NCBI RefSeq assembly: GCF_000423825.1
Contig: NZ_AUIS01000007.1
Location: 62,001-126,000, forward strand
DNA from: Thermithiobacillus tepidarius DSM 3134
GTDB taxonomy: Bacteria > Pseudomonadota > Gammaproteobacteria > Acidithiobacillales > Thermithiobacillaceae
Direction: 5' to 3'
DNA: 64,000 nt
Of the stretch, positions 10,157-19,446 are shown piece by piece (positions within the stretch are counted from its first letter, which is position 1; every line of letters begins with the position of its first letter). A program made the translations under genes and the position numbers. Under the pieces are notes generated by a model. The model was not told the origin of the DNA, did not search any database, and saw only the letters and a list, made by a program, of their open reading frames with translations.

Positions 10157-10774
10157 ATGTTTGAATACACCGTACGAGAAGAACTCAAACCCAGCGGTCT
10201 AAACGGCATCTCGGACGAGCAGATCGAGGATCATTGGGGCCTGTACAAGGGCTATGTCGCCCAGAGCAACGCGCTGCGCAAGGAACTGGCGGACATGCGC
10301 GCCAACGGCCAGAGCGGCAGCATGGCCTATGCCGACCGTCGCCGCCGCTATGGCTTCGAGTACAACGGCATGGTGCTGCACGAGTACTACTTCGGGCACT
10401 TGAAGGCGGGCGTGAACCTGAACCCCGAATCCGGCTTCGCCAAGGCGGTCGCCGCGCAGTTCGGCAGCCTGGACGCCTGGAAGACCGATCTCATGAACAC
10501 CGGCAAGACCCGCGGCATCGGCTGGGCCGTCACCTACTACGACCCCACCACCGACCAGATCAGCAACCACTTCATCCAGCTGCACGAGGACGGCAACGTC
10601 GCCGGCTTCCAGCCGCTGGTGATCCTGGACGTCTTCGAGCACGCCTACATGGTGGACCACAAGGCTGCCGGCCGCCCGGCCTACATCGAGGCCTTCATGA
10701 ACAACATCGACTGGGACGTGGTGGAACAGCGCTACCAGACCGCCAAGAAGGGCGAAATCTTCAAGCGCTACTGA
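10157..10774 (+). CDS. sodB: Superoxide dismutase (Fe/Mn family)
   Basis: 205 residues. Dismutates superoxide to oxygen and peroxide. The four metal ligands are H26 (EDHW), H75 (VLHEYY), D158 and H162 (LDVFEHAY), all in family positions. A GGAGG site precedes the ATG. There is no signal peptide, so it is cytoplasmic. Fe versus Mn cannot be settled from sequence by eye. It has its own consensus promoter and terminator and faces away from tpx, a peroxidase that could consume its product. Confidence 0.95.
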   Translation: MFEYTVREELKPSGLNGISDEQIEDHWGLYKGYVAQSNALRKELADMRANGQSGSMAYADRRRRYGFEYNGMVLHEYYFGHLKAGVNLNPESGFAKAVAAQFGSLDAWKTDLMNTGKTRGIGWAVTYYDPTTDQISNHFIQLHEDGNVAGFQPLVILDVFEHAYMVDHKAAGRPAYIEAFMNNIDWDVVEQRYQTAKKGEIFKRY

Positions 10775-10796
10775 GCGCCGCCCCCGCAGGCACAAA

Positions 10797-10822
10797 GGCC
10801 CGGCTCATGCCGGGCCTTTTTT
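10797..10822 (+). terminator. sodB terminator
   Basis: Stem GGCCCGGC / GCCGGGCC with a TCAT loop followed by six Ts, 22 bases after the sodB stop. Confidence 0.93.
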
Positions 10823-10833
10823 GTGGCCGCGCT

Positions 10834-13800
10834 TCACTCGGCGCGGCGGCGGCGCGCCTCCCAGCGGGCTTTGCCGCCCTCCATCAGCGAGTACACCGCC
10901 GGCACCACCACCAGGGTCAGCAGGGTCGAGGTGATCATGCCGCCGATCACCGCCACCGCCAGCGGCCCATTGGTATCCGCACCGGCGCCCAGACCGAGCG
11001 CGGCCGGCAGCAGCGCCAGAATGATGGTCAGCGAGGTCATCAGGATGGGCCGCAACCGGATCGGCCCGGCCGCGCGCAGCGCCTCGTCGATGCCCTTGCC
11101 CTCCGCCCGGAACTGATTGGTCATGTCCACCAGCAGGATGGAGTTCTTGGCCACCAGGCCCACCAGCAGGATCAAGCCGATCATCGAATAGATGTTCAGG
11201 CTGTGCCCCGTCAGCCACAGGGCCGCGATGCCGCCGATCATGGCCAGCGGCTGCGCCATCATGATGATGAAGGGCTGCAGGAAGGAATTGAACTGGCTGG
11301 CCAGCACCATGTACAGCAGGATCGTCGCCATGGCGAAGGCAAAGAGAATATAGCCGACCGTCTTGCCGAACTCCTCCGCCTGGCCGAGAAACTTGACCGA
11401 ATAGCCGGTGGGCAGCACCTCCTCGCCGGCCGCCTTGACCAGATTCACCGCCTCGCCCAGGGGCATCTTGGGCGAGCCGAAGAAGGTGGCCGCGTAGCGC
11501 AGGTCATAGCGGCCGATCACCGCCGGGCCCAAGGTTTCGTCGAAGCGGGCTACGGTATCCAGCCGCACCATCTGTCCGTCCTTGCCGCGCAGATAGATCT
11601 GGCTCATGTCCGCCGGCTGCTTGAAGTCGGACTCGACTGCCTTCAGGCGGATGTCGTAACGCTCGCCGTCGCCCGGATCGTCGTTGTACTTGGCCACGTC
11701 CAGGCCGCCGGCCAGCACGTTGGCCGCGAAGGCCACGTCGCGGGTGGACAGGCCGAGGCTGGCCGCCCGCACCCGGTCCACCTCCAGCTTGAGCTGCGGC
11801 AGATCGAGCTGCAGATCCATGTCCAGGCGGCCGATGTCGGGATTGGCCGACAGGCGCTCCTGGATCTCGCGACTGTAGCGGGCCACCTCCTGCAGGTTGG
11901 GACCGCTGACCACGAACTGCAGCGGCTCGCCGCGCTGGCCGGCCACGATGGGCACCGGCGCGGCGAAAGCGCGGGCACCGGTGATCTGCGCCAGCTGCCG
12001 CTGGATCTGGGGAATCAGATCCTGCTGGCGGATGTCGCGCTCCTCGCGCGGCACCATGCGCACGAAGGCGAAGCCCTGGTTCACCTGGCCCGCCTGCCCG
12101 AGGCCCACGGCGGTGAAGTAGCTTTGCACCGCCTTGTTCCGGGCGAGCACCTGCTCCACCTCGCGCAGCTTGTCGCTGGTGTACTCGATGCTGGAGCCGA
12201 GCGGCGTGCGCACGAAGACCAGGAAACGGCCCTCGTCCTCCTCGGGCACGAAGCCCTTGCCGATGCGGGCGAAGAAAAAGGCGCTCGACGCCACCACCAG
12301 GATGGTGAGCAGAATCACGCCCCAGCGATGCCGCAGGCCCAGGCTCAGCAGGCGGCCGTAGGTCCGCTCCATGGCCAGAAAGGCATTCTCCAGGGCGTTG
12401 TACACGCGGCCGTGCTGCTTCTGCACCGCCAGGAAGCGGGAGCTCAGCATGGGCGTCAGGGTCATGGACACGAACCAGGACACCAGCACGCCAAAGGTCA
12501 CCACCACCGCGAAGGACTGGAAGAAGCGACCGATGATGCCGCCCATGAAGATCACCGGCGCGAAAATGGACACCAGGGTGAGGGTGGCCGCCATCACCGC
12601 GAACATCACCTGATTGGTGCCGTTCAGGGCGGCGCTCACGGGGTCCGGGTCGATGTGCTCGCGATGGCGATAGATGTTCTCCAGCACCACGATGGCGTCG
12701 TCCACCACCACGCCGATCAGCAGCAGCAGCGCGAGCATAGTCATGGAGTTGAAGGTATAGCCGGCGAAATACATGACCGCGATGGCGCCGAAGAGCGACA
12801 CCGGGATGGCCAGCGAGATGATCACCGTGGAGCGGAAGCTCTTGAGAAAGAGCCAGACCACCAAGGCCGCCAGCAGCGTACCGAGGATCAGATGCTCCTC
12901 CAGGGCGCGGATCAGCTCCAAGATGAAGACGGAATTGTCCACAGCAATGGAAATGGTCATGCCGGGCGGCAGATCGGGCAGGATCTCCTCGTTCAGGCGC
13001 CGCTTCACCTCGTCGACGATGGCCACCGTGTTGGTATTGGCAATCTTGACGATACCCAAGCCCACCGACGGCTTGCCGTTGTAGCGCGCCAACTGGCGGA
13101 AGTCCTCCAAGGCATCCTCCACCTGGGCCACGTCGCCCAGGTGGATCGGCGCATTGTCCTTGTAGCCTACCACCATCTGCCGCAACTGCTCCGGATCATG
13201 GTACTCCAGATCCAGCTTGATCAGGTTTTCCGTCTTGTCGCCCACCAGGAAACCACCCGGCAACTGGAAGTGCTCCTGCTGGAAGGCGTTGACCAGATCC
13301 TGCACCGTCAGCCCGTAGGCCGTCAGGCTGGCCGGCTGGATGTTGACCCGGATGGTGCGGTCGCGCCGGCCGCCGATGCGCACTTCACCCACGCCGTCGA
13401 TGGTCTCCAGACGCTTCTTCAGCACGTTGCGGGCATATTGATTGAGCTGCTGCTGAGTGCGGTCGCCCTGCAGTGACAACCACAGGATCGGCGAGGACTC
13501 CGTCTCCACCTTGGCCACCACCGGCGGATCCGCATCCTCCGGCAACTGGCTGAGGATCTGGTTGACCTTGGCCTGCACCTCGTTGAAGGCGATGTCCACG
13601 TCCTTGTCCAGATCGAAGGTGATATTCACCACGGATACGCCAGGCGAGGAGCTCGACTGGATGTGGTCGATACCCGGCACGCTGTTGACCTGGCTTTCGA
13701 TGATGTTGGTGATGCTGGCATCGATGACATCCGGATTGGCGCCCCGCAGAGTAGTGGTCACCGACACGACCGGAAAGTCGATCTGGGGGAAACGGTCCAG

Positions 13801-13899
13801 GCCGAGGCGTTGAAAGCTGACGATGCCGAACAGCACCAGCACAGCCGACAACATGAACGCCAGGACATGGCGCTTGATGGACAGCTCGGGCAAAGTCAT
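10834..13899 (-). CDS. RND multidrug efflux permease (HAE1 family)
   Basis: 1021 residues, full length for AcrB/MdtB-like inner-membrane pumps. Starts with the typical cytoplasmic stub and TM1 (IKRHVLAFMLSAVLVLFGIVS), then the periplasmic porter domain, TM2-7 with the proton-relay segment GVVVDDAIVVLENIYRH (the adjacent Asp pair), a second periplasmic domain and TM8-12. Pumps hydrophobic compounds out using proton motive force. Its ATG overlaps the stop of the fusion-protein gene by 4 bases. Substrates cannot be read from the sequence. Confidence 0.95.
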   Translation of the reverse strand: MTLPELSIKRHVLAFMLSAVLVLFGIVSFQRLGLDRFPQIDFPVVSVTTTLRGANPDVIDASITNIIESQVNSVPGIDHIQSSSSPGVSVVNITFDLDKDVDIAFNEVQAKVNQILSQLPEDADPPVVAKVETESSPILWLSLQGDRTQQQLNQYARNVLKKRLETIDGVGEVRIGGRRDRTIRVNIQPASLTAYGLTVQDLVNAFQQEHFQLPGGFLVGDKTENLIKLDLEYHDPEQLRQMVVGYKDNAPIHLGDVAQVEDALEDFRQLARYNGKPSVGLGIVKIANTNTVAIVDEVKRRLNEEILPDLPPGMTISIAVDNSVFILELIRALEEHLILGTLLAALVVWLFLKSFRSTVIISLAIPVSLFGAIAVMYFAGYTFNSMTMLALLLLIGVVVDDAIVVLENIYRHREHIDPDPVSAALNGTNQVMFAVMAATLTLVSIFAPVIFMGGIIGRFFQSFAVVVTFGVLVSWFVSMTLTPMLSSRFLAVQKQHGRVYNALENAFLAMERTYGRLLSLGLRHRWGVILLTILVVASSAFFFARIGKGFVPEEDEGRFLVFVRTPLGSSIEYTSDKLREVEQVLARNKAVQSYFTAVGLGQAGQVNQGFAFVRMVPREERDIRQQDLIPQIQRQLAQITGARAFAAPVPIVAGQRGEPLQFVVSGPNLQEVARYSREIQERLSANPDIGRLDMDLQLDLPQLKLEVDRVRAASLGLSTRDVAFAANVLAGGLDVAKYNDDPGDGERYDIRLKAVESDFKQPADMSQIYLRGKDGQMVRLDTVARFDETLGPAVIGRYDLRYAATFFGSPKMPLGEAVNLVKAAGEEVLPTGYSVKFLGQAEEFGKTVGYILFAFAMATILLYMVLASQFNSFLQPFIIMMAQPLAMIGGIAALWLTGHSLNIYSMIGLILLVGLVAKNSILLVDMTNQFRAEGKGIDEALRAAGPIRLRPILMTSLTIILALLPAALGLGAGADTNGPLAVAVIGGMITSTLLTLVVVPAVYSLMEGGKARWEARRRRAE

Positions 13900-14978
13900 T
13901 GACGCGCCCCCCGCACGACGACCGGCGCCTTGTCGCTCAGGAAGCCTGCCCCCTCATTGGCGATCGTCTCGCCCGCCGCCAGGCCGGAGGTGATTTCCAC
14001 CTGGCCGTCGCGGCGGATCCCGGTCTTGACCACGCGCTGCTGGGCACGACCGTCTCTGATCACGTACACCACGTCGCCGGCCGGCCGGCGCACCACGCTC
14101 TGCTCCGGCACCATCACCGCATCGGCACGTTCGGCCAGGATGAGTTCGCCGTTGATGCTCACCCCCGGACGCCAGTCGCCCGGATTGGTGACGGCCACGA
14201 TGACGTCCACGGCCCGACTGGCTACGCTCACCGCCGGGCGCACTTCGGTCACCCGCCCCTCGACCACCTTGCCCGGATCGGTCGGCGCGCTCAGACGCAC
14301 TGGCAAGCCCGGCTTCAGCTCCCCGGCTAGCGTTTCCGGAAACGGCAGATGCACCCGCAGCTCGCGCAGGCTCACCAATTGGAATAGCGGCTTGCCGACC
14401 GTCACGTAGTCGCCCTGGCTCACCATGCGGGTCTGGACCCGGCCATCGATGGGCGCGGTCACACGGGCCAGTCGCAGCTCCCGGCTGGCATTGGCCACCT
14501 GCGCCTGGGCGCTGGCCAGTTGCTCACGCAAGACATGCAGCTGAGTCTGGGCATCATCCAGGGTATTGCGAGGAATGTACTGCTCCTGAATCAACTGCTC
14601 ATAGCGCCCGACAGTGCGCTGCTGATTGGCGATCAAGGCCCGCAGGCGATCGACCTCCGCCTGGGCGGCGCGCAGGGCGATCTGCCGATCCTGGGGGTCC
14701 AGTTGCGCCAGCACCTGGCCCTTGCGCACCACGTCGCCTTCATCAGCGGCAATGCGCAGGACCCGCCCGGCCACCTCGGCCGCTACCTGCGGCGCCGATT
14801 CGCTGTCCACCTGACCGACCGATTTTTGAATGACCTCGATGTTCTGCGCCTGCGCCTGCACCGTCGTGATGGGCGTGCCTTGCGACCCCTTGGGAGCCTG
14901 CTGTTCCTCCTTCTTACCGCAAGCCGCCGCCATCAGGACGACACTCAGGACGAGCGCCCAAGAAGCTGGTCTGATCAT
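13896..14978 (-). CDS. RND periplasmic membrane fusion lipoprotein
   Basis: 360 residues from the ATG at 14978, preceded by AAGGA. A lipobox (LMAAAC) anchors it in the inner membrane. Barrel-sandwich (VAGRVLRIAADEGDVVRKGQVLAQLD), alpha-hairpin and beta-barrel segments (APIDGRV) are in the standard order. It bridges the permease to the TolC-type channel encoded divergently at 15825. Overlap with the permease gene implies coupled translation. Confidence 0.93.
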   Translation of the reverse strand: MIRPASWALVLSVVLMAAACGKKEEQQAPKGSQGTPITTVQAQAQNIEVIQKSVGQVDSESAPQVAAEVAGRVLRIAADEGDVVRKGQVLAQLDPQDRQIALRAAQAEVDRLRALIANQQRTVGRYEQLIQEQYIPRNTLDDAQTQLHVLREQLASAQAQVANASRELRLARVTAPIDGRVQTRMVSQGDYVTVGKPLFQLVSLRELRVHLPFPETLAGELKPGLPVRLSAPTDPGKVVEGRVTEVRPAVSVASRAVDVIVAVTNPGDWRPGVSINGELILAERADAVMVPEQSVVRRPAGDVVYVIRDGRAQQRVVKTGIRRDGQVEITSGLAAGETIANEGAGFLSDKAPVVVRGARQ

Positions 14979-15041
14979 GTTCAAATCCTTTGTGGTCGAA
15001 GACTGTACAAAGCCGCTCGGCTGCCGCCCGCCGGCACCCGG

Positions 15042-15686
15042 CTAGCGGGCCGGGGACGGCAATATGCCGTGTAACAGGATATCGATGAGCATATCCGTGT
15101 AACGCCGTGGATTTTCCGCGAAGTCCACTTCGGGATAGTGGCGCAGCACGTTCTGCGCCTCGAAAAAGAACACGTCCGCGCCGATCAGCAGGGTGGCCAC
15201 CATGGCCGGATCCAGATCCGCGCGCAATTCCCCGCTGGCCTGGCCGCCGCGGATGATGCCCACCAGGCGCGCAAAGGACGGGGCGAAGCCCTGCTCCGCC
15301 AGTTCCTTGCCGCGCTTCGGCCCCTCCTCCAGCAGCTCCCGCAACACCAGGCGGGCGAATTCGGCGCGTTCCAGCAGGGATGACAGATGGGCGTGGGCAA
15401 AGCGGGGCAGGGATTCTCTGAGCGGCACGCCCTGCGCCTCCATGTCGTTGAGCAGACCGCTGGTCACCGAGCAAGCCTCGCGCAATACCGCCATGTAGAG
15501 TTCCTGCTTGGTCGCAAAGTGATGATAGATGTTCGCCTTGCTGACTCCGGCGGTCTCCGCGATGGCGCTCATGGAGACGGCACTGAAGCCCTGCTCGGCG
15601 AAGAGACTCTCGGCGGCTTGTAAAATGCGGCGCGCGCCATCAGAATTTTCTGCGGCGCCAGCGCCCCTGGAAGAAGGCTTGGCCAT
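15042..15686 (-). CDS. TetR-family repressor of the efflux system
   Basis: 214 residues. The N-terminal helix-turn-helix is typical (AESLFAEQGFSAVSMSAIAETAGVSKANIYHHF, spread over residues ~25-57), and the C-terminal ligand domain is of the AcrR/CerR-like type. GGAG lies 10 bases before the ATG at 15686. It is transcribed with the pump genes and divergent from tolC; the inverted repeat at 15765-15780 is its probable operator. It likely derepresses pump and channel when a substrate binds. Confidence 0.9.
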   Translation of the reverse strand: MAKPSSRGAGAAENSDGARRILQAAESLFAEQGFSAVSMSAIAETAGVSKANIYHHFATKQELYMAVLREACSVTSGLLNDMEAQGVPLRESLPRFAHAHLSSLLERAEFARLVLRELLEEGPKRGKELAEQGFAPSFARLVGIIRGGQASGELRADLDPAMVATLLIGADVFFFEAQNVLRHYPEVDFAENPRRYTDMLIDILLHGILPSPAR

Positions 15687-15764
15687 AATCGGATGCTCCA
15701 ATGCCGCCACGCCGCCTGGACGAGCCGTGCGGCAGCATGCAAATAACAAGTCACTCTTGACGAA

Positions 15765-15780
15765 CTGACCGGTCGGTCAG
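15765..15780. promoter_or_regulatory. Inverted-repeat operator, probable TetR site
   Basis: CTGACCG and CGGTCAG, perfect 7-bp arms with a 2-base spacer, in the 138-bp divergent region. A TTGACG (15757-15762) abuts it on the left and a TATAC (15786-15790) on the right, so a bound repressor would cover the tolC promoter; the spacing of those elements is long, so the exact promoter is unsure. Confidence 0.75.
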
Positions 15781-15824
15781 CACACTATACCCACCGGCAT
15801 TTCCGCTGACAAGAGGTCAAACCC

Positions 15825-17153
15825 ATGCGCATCAAGAACGTGCTTCGGCTCTCTCTGGCCGCGACCCTCGGCTTGGCCTTCCCACTCGCCCACGGGGCAG
15901 ACCTGTGGACCGTGTATGAGCTGGCCGCCAAGCGGGATCCGCAACTGGGACAGGCACGGGCGCAGATCGCTGTATCCCAGGAAAACCTGCCGCTGGCGCG
16001 CGCCGCCCTGCTGCCCAAGGTGGATGCCGCCGCGGGCATCAACCGCCACCGGCTGACCTTGAGTGGCTTCGGACCGGGCACCACCACCCATTTCACCGGC
16101 AACAACTACAGCATCACCCTGAGCCAGCCGGTCTTCAACGGCCAGAGCTGGGTCGCCCTGCGTGCGGCCCGGGCGGACATCCGCGGCGCCCAGGCCAACC
16201 TGCTGGCGGCCCAGCAAAACCTCATCCTGCGCGTCACCCAGGCATACTTCGCCCTGCTCAATGCCCAGGAGCAGGAGCGCATCGCCCAGAGCGAGAAGAA
16301 TCGCCTGGAGGCCCTGCTACGCCAGGCCCAGGCCTTTCTGAAGGCCGGCACCGGCGAAATCATCTCGGTGCGCGAAGCCGAAGCGCGGGTCAGCGGCGCC
16401 GAAGCCGCGCTCATCCAGGCGCAAAACAACCGCCGCATCGCCGAGCAGCAGCTGTATCGCCTGACCCAGCAGCCGATCACCAGCGTGGCCAGCCTGGCCC
16501 AGTTCGAGCCCATGGGCCCGCAACCAGCCACGGTCGGGCCCTGGATCGCCAGCGCCGAGGCCAACCAACCCCTGCTCACCGCCGCCCGCGAGCAGCTCAA
16601 CATCGCCACCGAGCAGGTGGAAATCGCCCGCCGCGAACGCTGGCCGGTCGTCACCCTGGACGGCGGCTACGTGCACAACAAGGGCGGCTTCACCGGCACC
16701 ATCAAGACCGACGACTGGTTCGCCGGCCTGAACCTGACGATGCCGCTCTACGATGCCGGCGAGATCAGCGCCCGCACCCGCCAGGCCCGCGCCCGCGCCC
16801 AGCAAAGCAGTTATCAACTGGAAGATCTCCGCGACGAGATCCGCCTGAATACCGAGACCGCCTTCCTGCGGCTGCAGGACAGCATGGCCACCCTCAAAGC
16901 CCTGCAGGAGCAGGTGCGCAGTGCCCAGGTCAGCCTGGAGGCCACCCGCAAGGGCCGCGAGATCGGCACCCGCACCAACGTGGACGTGCTCAACGCCGTG
17001 CAGGCCCTCGCCAGCGCCGAGCGCAATCTCAACGATGCCCGCTACAATCATGTCCTGGCCCGCGTGCAGCTCAAGCAGGCCGCCGGCGTGCTGACCGAAG
17101 ACGATGTGCGCGCCCTCAACGCCATGCTGGCGGAACAGCAACCCTCTTCATAA
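15825..17153 (+). CDS. tolC: TolC-family outer-membrane efflux protein
   Basis: 442 residues with a signal peptide ending in AHGA. Two internally repeated OEP halves give the TolC trimer its barrel and long coiled tunnel; heptad-rich alanine/glutamine helices (around IRGAQANLLAAQQNLILRV and ARRERWPVVTL) are evident. It is the outer-membrane exit for the RND pump encoded divergently, and could also serve type I secretion. GAGG lies 8 bases before the ATG. Confidence 0.93.
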   Translation: MRIKNVLRLSLAATLGLAFPLAHGADLWTVYELAAKRDPQLGQARAQIAVSQENLPLARAALLPKVDAAAGINRHRLTLSGFGPGTTTHFTGNNYSITLSQPVFNGQSWVALRAARADIRGAQANLLAAQQNLILRVTQAYFALLNAQEQERIAQSEKNRLEALLRQAQAFLKAGTGEIISVREAEARVSGAEAALIQAQNNRRIAEQQLYRLTQQPITSVASLAQFEPMGPQPATVGPWIASAEANQPLLTAAREQLNIATEQVEIARRERWPVVTLDGGYVHNKGGFTGTIKTDDWFAGLNLTMPLYDAGEISARTRQARARAQQSSYQLEDLRDEIRLNTETAFLRLQDSMATLKALQEQVRSAQVSLEATRKGREIGTRTNVDVLNAVQALASAERNLNDARYNHVLARVQLKQAAGVLTEDDVRALNAMLAEQQPSS

Positions 17154-17211
17154 AAATCAATCCTTTCAGATGCTTGCGAAACCCCTGGGGCGCCGGCGCT
17201 CGCGCCCCGGC

Positions 17212-17267
17212 TTGACGCACCTGCGGTTCCATCCGATGATATGCCGTTTTTCGCAGTTGGCGAAAAA
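17212..17267 (+). promoter_or_regulatory. Candidate pdh promoter and palindromic operator
   Basis: TTGACG (17212-17217) and GATGAT (17235-17240) are 17 bases apart. Just downstream is a perfect inverted repeat, TTTTTCGC (17247-17254) and GCGAAAAA (17260-17267) around AGTTG, 75 bases before pdhA. A further short hairpin CGGACG / CGTCCG is at 17305-17320 in the leader. A hairpin with GGGGCGC / GCGCCCC arms (17187-17208) may end the tolC transcript. Confidence 0.45.
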
Positions 17268-17341
17268 CAAACCAGCTTTGCTCCAGGAGGGTGCGAGCCG
17301 TAACCGGACGCTACCGTCCGCGCATATCATTAGGGAGAACT

Positions 17342-18316
17342 ATGGACGCCGCAGATCAGAAACGCCTACTGCGCGAAATGCTTTTTGCGCGCCGCTTCGA
17401 GGAGCGCTGCGCGGAAGCCTACCATGAACGTAAAATCGGTGGCTTCCTCCATCTGTACCCGGGCCAGGAGGCCTGCGCCATCGGCGTGCTGGAGGCCGCC
17501 CGTCCCGGCCACGACTACGTCATTACGGGCTATCGGGATCACGTCCACGCCATCAAGGCCGGCGTGCCGGCGCGCGAGGTCATGGCCGAACTCTACGGCA
17601 AGGAAACGGGTTCCTCCCGCGGGCGTGGCGGCTCCATGCACATCTTCGATCCCGACTACAACTTCATGGGCGGCTACGCCCTCGTGGGCGGCCCCTTCCC
17701 GCTGGCGGCAGGTCTGGCCAAGGGCATCAAGATGAAGGGCACCGACCAGATCTCCATCTGCTTCCTCGGCGAAGGCGCCAACAACCAGGGCACCTTCCAC
17801 GAGACCATGAACATGGCCAAGATTTGGAATCTACCCGTGCTGTTCGTCTGCGAGAACAACCACTACGGCATCGGCACCGCCGACTACCGCTGCACCGCCG
17901 TGACCGACCAGTACAAGCGCGCCGCCGCCTACAGCATCGAATCCAGCCAGCACGACGGCCAGGACATCGAAACAGTCATGGAGGCCGCCCGCAAGGCCGT
18001 CGACCACGTGCGCTCGGGCCAGGGCCCCTATTTCCTGGAGCTGCTCACTTACCGCCTGCGCGGCCATTCCATGTCCGACTCCGGCGCCTACCGCAGCAAG
18101 GAGGAAGTGGAGCAGTGGGCGCGCCGCGATCCCGTCCTGCTCTACAAGAACAAGCTCGTCGAGCGTGGCGTCATCAGCGAGGACGACTATCAGGCTATGG
18201 AAAAATCGGTGCTGGACGAAATCGAAAACGACATTATCAAGTTCGCCGAGGAAAGCCCCGAACCGCGGGTGGAGGACCTGGGGAAATACGTGTTGGTCGA
18301 AGGGGGTTGCAAATGA
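17342..18316 (+). CDS. pdhA: Pyruvate dehydrogenase E1 component, alpha subunit
   Basis: 324 residues from the ATG at 17342, with AGGGAGAA just upstream. Thiamine-diphosphate motif GEGANNQGTFHETMNMA...N and the phosphorylation-loop segment YRLRGHSMSD are intact; GSMHIFDPDYNFMGG is family-typical. With E1 beta it decarboxylates pyruvate (or a related 2-oxo acid) and reductively acetylates lipoate on E2. The stop overlaps the pdhB start (ATGA). Confidence 0.93.
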   Translation: MDAADQKRLLREMLFARRFEERCAEAYHERKIGGFLHLYPGQEACAIGVLEAARPGHDYVITGYRDHVHAIKAGVPAREVMAELYGKETGSSRGRGGSMHIFDPDYNFMGGYALVGGPFPLAAGLAKGIKMKGTDQISICFLGEGANNQGTFHETMNMAKIWNLPVLFVCENNHYGIGTADYRCTAVTDQYKRAAAYSIESSQHDGQDIETVMEAARKAVDHVRSGQGPYFLELLTYRLRGHSMSDSGAYRSKEEVEQWARRDPVLLYKNKLVERGVISEDDYQAMEKSVLDEIENDIIKFAEESPEPRVEDLGKYVLVEGGCK

Positions 18317-19293
18317 GCGAGATGATGTACTGGCAGGCCATTCAGCGGGCCCACGATGAAGAGCTGGCCCGCGACCCCCTGGTCTTCGCCATGGGCGAGG
18401 ACATCGGCGTGGCCGGCGGCACCTACAAGGCCACCCAGGGCCTCTACGCCAAATACGGTCCCGAGCGGATCATCGACACGCCCATCTCCGAAAACTCCTA
18501 CACCGGCATCGGCATTGGCGCCAGCATGATCGGCTGCCGTCCCATCATCGAAATCATGAGCGTCAATTTCGCCTGGCTGGCCATGGATCAGATCATCAAC
18601 GTGGCCGCCAAGGTCCACTACATGTCCGGCGGCCGCATCAAGGCCCCGGTGGTGGTCCGCATGCCCGGCGGCACCGCCCACCAGCTCGGTGCCCAGCACT
18701 CGGCGCGCATGGAGAAAGTGTTCATGGGCGTTTCCGGCCTGCGCGTGGTCACTCCCCGCGATCCCCGCGACGCCTACGGCCTGCTGAAGAGCGCCGTACG
18801 TTGCGACGACCCGGTGGTGATCATCGAACACGAACTCATGTACAACATGAAAGGCGAGGTGCCGGACGAGGAATACTTCACGCCCCTGGAAGGCGCCGAG
18901 GTGATCCGTCCCGGCAAGGACGTCTCCCTGTTCGGCTACAACATCAGCGTGCACTGGGCGCTGGAAGCCGCCGAGTTCCTGGCCAAGCATCACAACATCG
19001 ACTGCGAAGTGGTCGATCTGCGCGCCCTGAAGCCGCTGGACCGCGCCGCCATCAAGACCAGCGTGGCCAAGACCCACCGCGCCATCGTGGTGGAGGAAGA
19101 CGAGGCACCGTGCGGCGTGGGCTCCGAAGTGATCGCTATTATCAACGAAGAGGCCTTCTTCGAGCTGGACGCCGCCCCGGTGCGCATCCACGCCGCCGAC
19201 GTGCCCATTCCCTACAATCACAAGCTGGAAAAAGCCGCCATTCCCAATGCCTCGCAAGTGGTGCATGCGGTGCTGCGGATGCTCGGCAAGTAA
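18313..19293 (+). CDS. pdhB: Pyruvate dehydrogenase E1 component, beta subunit
   Basis: 326 residues. Transketolase-like pyrimidine-binding domain (AMGEDIGVAGGTYKATQGL, DTPISE, IEIMSVNFAWLAMDQIINVAAK) then the C-terminal domain (EVVDLRALKPLD). The alpha2-beta2 E1 type accepts 2-oxo acids; the E2 partner downstream and gene order favour pyruvate. A hairpin (TCACGCTG / CAGCGTGA, 19339-19359) lies in the 153-bp gap to the E2-E3 gene. Confidence 0.93.
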   Translation: MSEMMYWQAIQRAHDEELARDPLVFAMGEDIGVAGGTYKATQGLYAKYGPERIIDTPISENSYTGIGIGASMIGCRPIIEIMSVNFAWLAMDQIINVAAKVHYMSGGRIKAPVVVRMPGGTAHQLGAQHSARMEKVFMGVSGLRVVTPRDPRDAYGLLKSAVRCDDPVVIIEHELMYNMKGEVPDEEYFTPLEGAEVIRPGKDVSLFGYNISVHWALEAAEFLAKHHNIDCEVVDLRALKPLDRAAIKTSVAKTHRAIVVEEDEAPCGVGSEVIAIINEEAFFELDAAPVRIHAADVPIPYNHKLEKAAIPNASQVVHAVLRMLGK

Positions 19294-19446
19294 GTAGTCA
19301 TCGCGGGCGGCGCCGCGGCTTGATCCCGCTGCCCCCGCTCACGCTGCCAGGCAGCGTGAATCCAGTTTTCCAAGTCTTGCAGACAGCGGGCCCCGTCTTT
19401 CCGCACAGGTTGGCGGTCCGCTGACAGCTCACTAAAAAGGTGTAGC

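Noticed and set aside
10234-13476. Open frame of over 1000 codons on the plus strand through sodB and the RND gene
   Set aside because: It is the antisense/shifted shadow of GC-rich real genes (sodB, RND permease); composition is Arg/His/Gln-rich and matches no fold.
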